From Flavivirga abyssicola (GTDB taxonomy: Bacteria; Bacteroidota; Bacteroidia; Flavobacteriales; Flavobacteriaceae): a DNA stretch of 64,000 nucleotides. A program made the position numbers and the translations under genes. Under the pieces are notes generated by a model. That model was not told where the DNA came from and did not search any database. It worked only from the letters and a program-made list of their open reading frames with translations. Shown here one piece after another: positions 63,801 to 64,000 of the stretch (position 1 is the stretch's first letter; every line of letters begins with the position of its first letter). Where the stretch lies: assembly GCF_030540775.2 (NCBI RefSeq), contig NZ_CP141266.1, forward strand, positions 2,343,001-2,407,000, read 5' to 3'.

Positions 63801-64000
63801 TTGGGTTTGTAGGTAATAAGACCGTTACTCCCTAAAGGGGTCAAGGACACTTCATATAATAGTACTTCATTGGCTTCATTGGCTGCATAAACGAATTCAA
63901 TGTCATGGTTACCGCCTAATTTCCAATCTTTACCGGGAGCCCCCTGTTGCAGGACCCTGTTTAGTGGGGAGGCCTCAAAGCCCTTTTGTGAATAGGCATT
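60815..64000 (-). CDS. RHS repeat protein with variable C-terminal tip (5' end outside the window)
   Basis: 1,061 residues are visible, and the frame runs open to the last base. The start (AYSQKGFEASPLNRVLQQ, then YAANEANEVLLYEV) is the DUF6443 domain of flavobacterial RHS proteins. Many YD-type repeats follow (YVYDDHGNLSFVIPP, YTYDANGNMLTD, YNHLNLPAQV). The RHS core ends with HLGNVRLSY, YYPFGLKHKGYNN, and GRFFNIDPLSEKF...YAFSENRVIDGVELEGLE. The last 240 residues are not RHS-like and change to a helical, Asn- and Lys-rich tip, as in polymorphic toxins. Base composition is richer in G+C than in most neighbours. I do not recognise the activity of the tip. Confidence 0.88.
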   Translation of the reverse strand, partial: NAYSQKGFEASPLNRVLQQGAPGKDWKLGGNHDIEFVYAANEANEVLLYEVSLTPLGSNGLITYKPNLTGGTTYYAVGELYKTVTKDENHDGTTSKAHTTEEFKDKQGRIVLKRTYGTSMVDGVSQTNVSHDTYYVYDDHGNLSFVIPPKVDTSNGVSLFEFLELCYQYRYDHRNRLVEKKIPGKDMEYIVYDNLDRPVMTQDANLKAQNQWLFTKYDVFGRVTYTGLHTNTTYTTRADVQTHFNTVNNLDTKLYESKVTSGTGYDNSYYTNANFPNTSIVLHTVNYYDDYNFDKDGLSLPATADGQTVINYNDANKQLTRSLATGSKVRVLTTNDWITTLTGYDVKGRPVYVASKNDYLSTTDVVSSKLDFAGKADKSTTTHTKTGQTAITTQDAFVYDHEGRLLRQKQTINDLDQETIVDNSYDKLGLLVSKGVGGRASNTNRLQEVDYTYNVRGWLKQINNPVTLGNDLFGFKIGYNEGSNALYNGNISSTQWKTANTDNGLKTYDYQYDALNRVTSAIDNTGNYDLSLVDYDKNGNIIHLKRDGHRNASATVFGLMDDLTYSYDSGNKLMKVADAASIDQYGFKDDAVDTALDNVDDYTYDANGNMLTDANKGISTNITYNHLNLPAQVVLGGGNISYIYDASGAKLEKVVTEGSSVTKTKYAGNYVYENSGAGDLLKFFNHPEGYVSTELVSGSVQYGYVYQYKDHLGNVRLSYSDTDGNGSVISSEILSENNYYPFGLKHKGYNNNPSSSNIALKRRFQGQEHQDELNLNWYSFKWRNADPAIGRFFNIDPLSEKFMYNSTYAFSENRVIDGVELEGLEYVNANKARVFVKPNGDVGLRMNNMTEATAIPFRLSNMDVSTWAPGTIGNQNINTTIGRISTNLPTKLDLIRGQLNQTHNILLPIAQSTGQTDKRFSPKAIGNGPLVGAKEGRAAKGILVVEGLKLTGYAIGFFMKLYDKNQIKKHLGFLELAMGDLSDAYDSGLVPREFHNSESFNDLLNVILSGTSVSGDKKIENLGITIYNNYNNNGDDENNSFWQSIWQREQDKLDKFYNSTD

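Overview
The window is A+T-rich DNA from a member of the Flavobacteriaceae (Bacteroidetes), probably a marine one; I cannot fix the genus. The evidence is the overall gene content: an arginine pathway that runs through acylated citrulline, an RHS protein of the flavobacterial DUF6443 type, PD40/OmpA outer-membrane proteins, DUF1080 proteins, and a TTTG/TAnnTTTG type promoter. No rRNA, tRNA or CRISPR array was seen.

Layout. (1) 1-4.9 kb: end of an alpha/beta hydrolase gene, a small membrane protein, then the protein quality control set tig-clpP-clpX. (2) 5.0-8.3 kb: an OmpA/PD40 protein and a complete IS4-type insertion sequence. (3) 8.3-26.4 kb: a large carbohydrate locus. On the minus strand it has two Tat-exported Gfo/Idh/MocA oxidoreductases, two DUF1080 proteins (one with two domains), and a GMC dehydrogenase with its gluconate-dehydrogenase-subunit-3 partner. 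On the plus strand it has an AraC regulator, two xylose-isomerase-like TIM barrels, an MFS transporter, a cytosolic Gfo/Idh/MocA oxidoreductase and another DUF1080 lipoprotein. Within the same stretch sit a GapN-like aldehyde dehydrogenase, an azurin and a second IS4-type element. The gene set fits oxidation of glycosides at C3, non-classical cleavage of the keto-glycoside in the periplasm, uptake, and reduction or isomerisation in the cytosol. (4) 26.4-30.8 kb: a decayed accessory patch with a broken REP-associated tyrosine transposase (RAYT), a lipoprotein pair of which one has an HExxH motif, and a broken tyrosine integrase.

(5) 30.8-43.0 kb: a complete arginine/proline cluster in the order GNAT acyltransferase, argG, argC, proC, argD, proA, proB, argF', argB, argE, argH. 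The carbamoyltransferase carries alanine at the position that decides between acetyl- and succinyl-ornithine. Several gaps in the cluster hold palindromic extragenic repeats, and the argE-argH gap holds a tandem duplication of about 310 bp. (6) 43.0-50.4 kb: two esterase-like hydrolases, an AraC remnant, a DoxX/NTF2-like pair, a Fur-family regulator divergent from a thioredoxin-reductase-like flavoprotein, and leuA-leuB. (7) 50.6-58.6 kb: a flavobacterial protein of unknown function, then a SAM-I riboswitch ahead of a methionine cluster: metY, a three-part fusion of a MetX-like acyltransferase with aspartate kinase and homoserine dehydrogenase, and metZ. (8) 59.1-64.0 kb: a lipocalin-like lipoprotein, and an RHS protein (5' end outside the window) followed 10 bp later by a small lipoprotein gene that may be its immunity partner.

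A theme across the window is extragenic palindromes. Several families occur between genes. Both IS elements sit inside such palindromes, and a dead RAYT, the enzyme class linked to REP sequences, is also present. The strongest candidates for further work are this palindrome/IS/RAYT relation, the MetX-AK-HSD fusion under a SAM riboswitch, the residue choice in the carbamoyltransferase, the 3-keto-sugar locus with azurin as possible electron acceptor, and the RHS tip with its candidate immunity gene.
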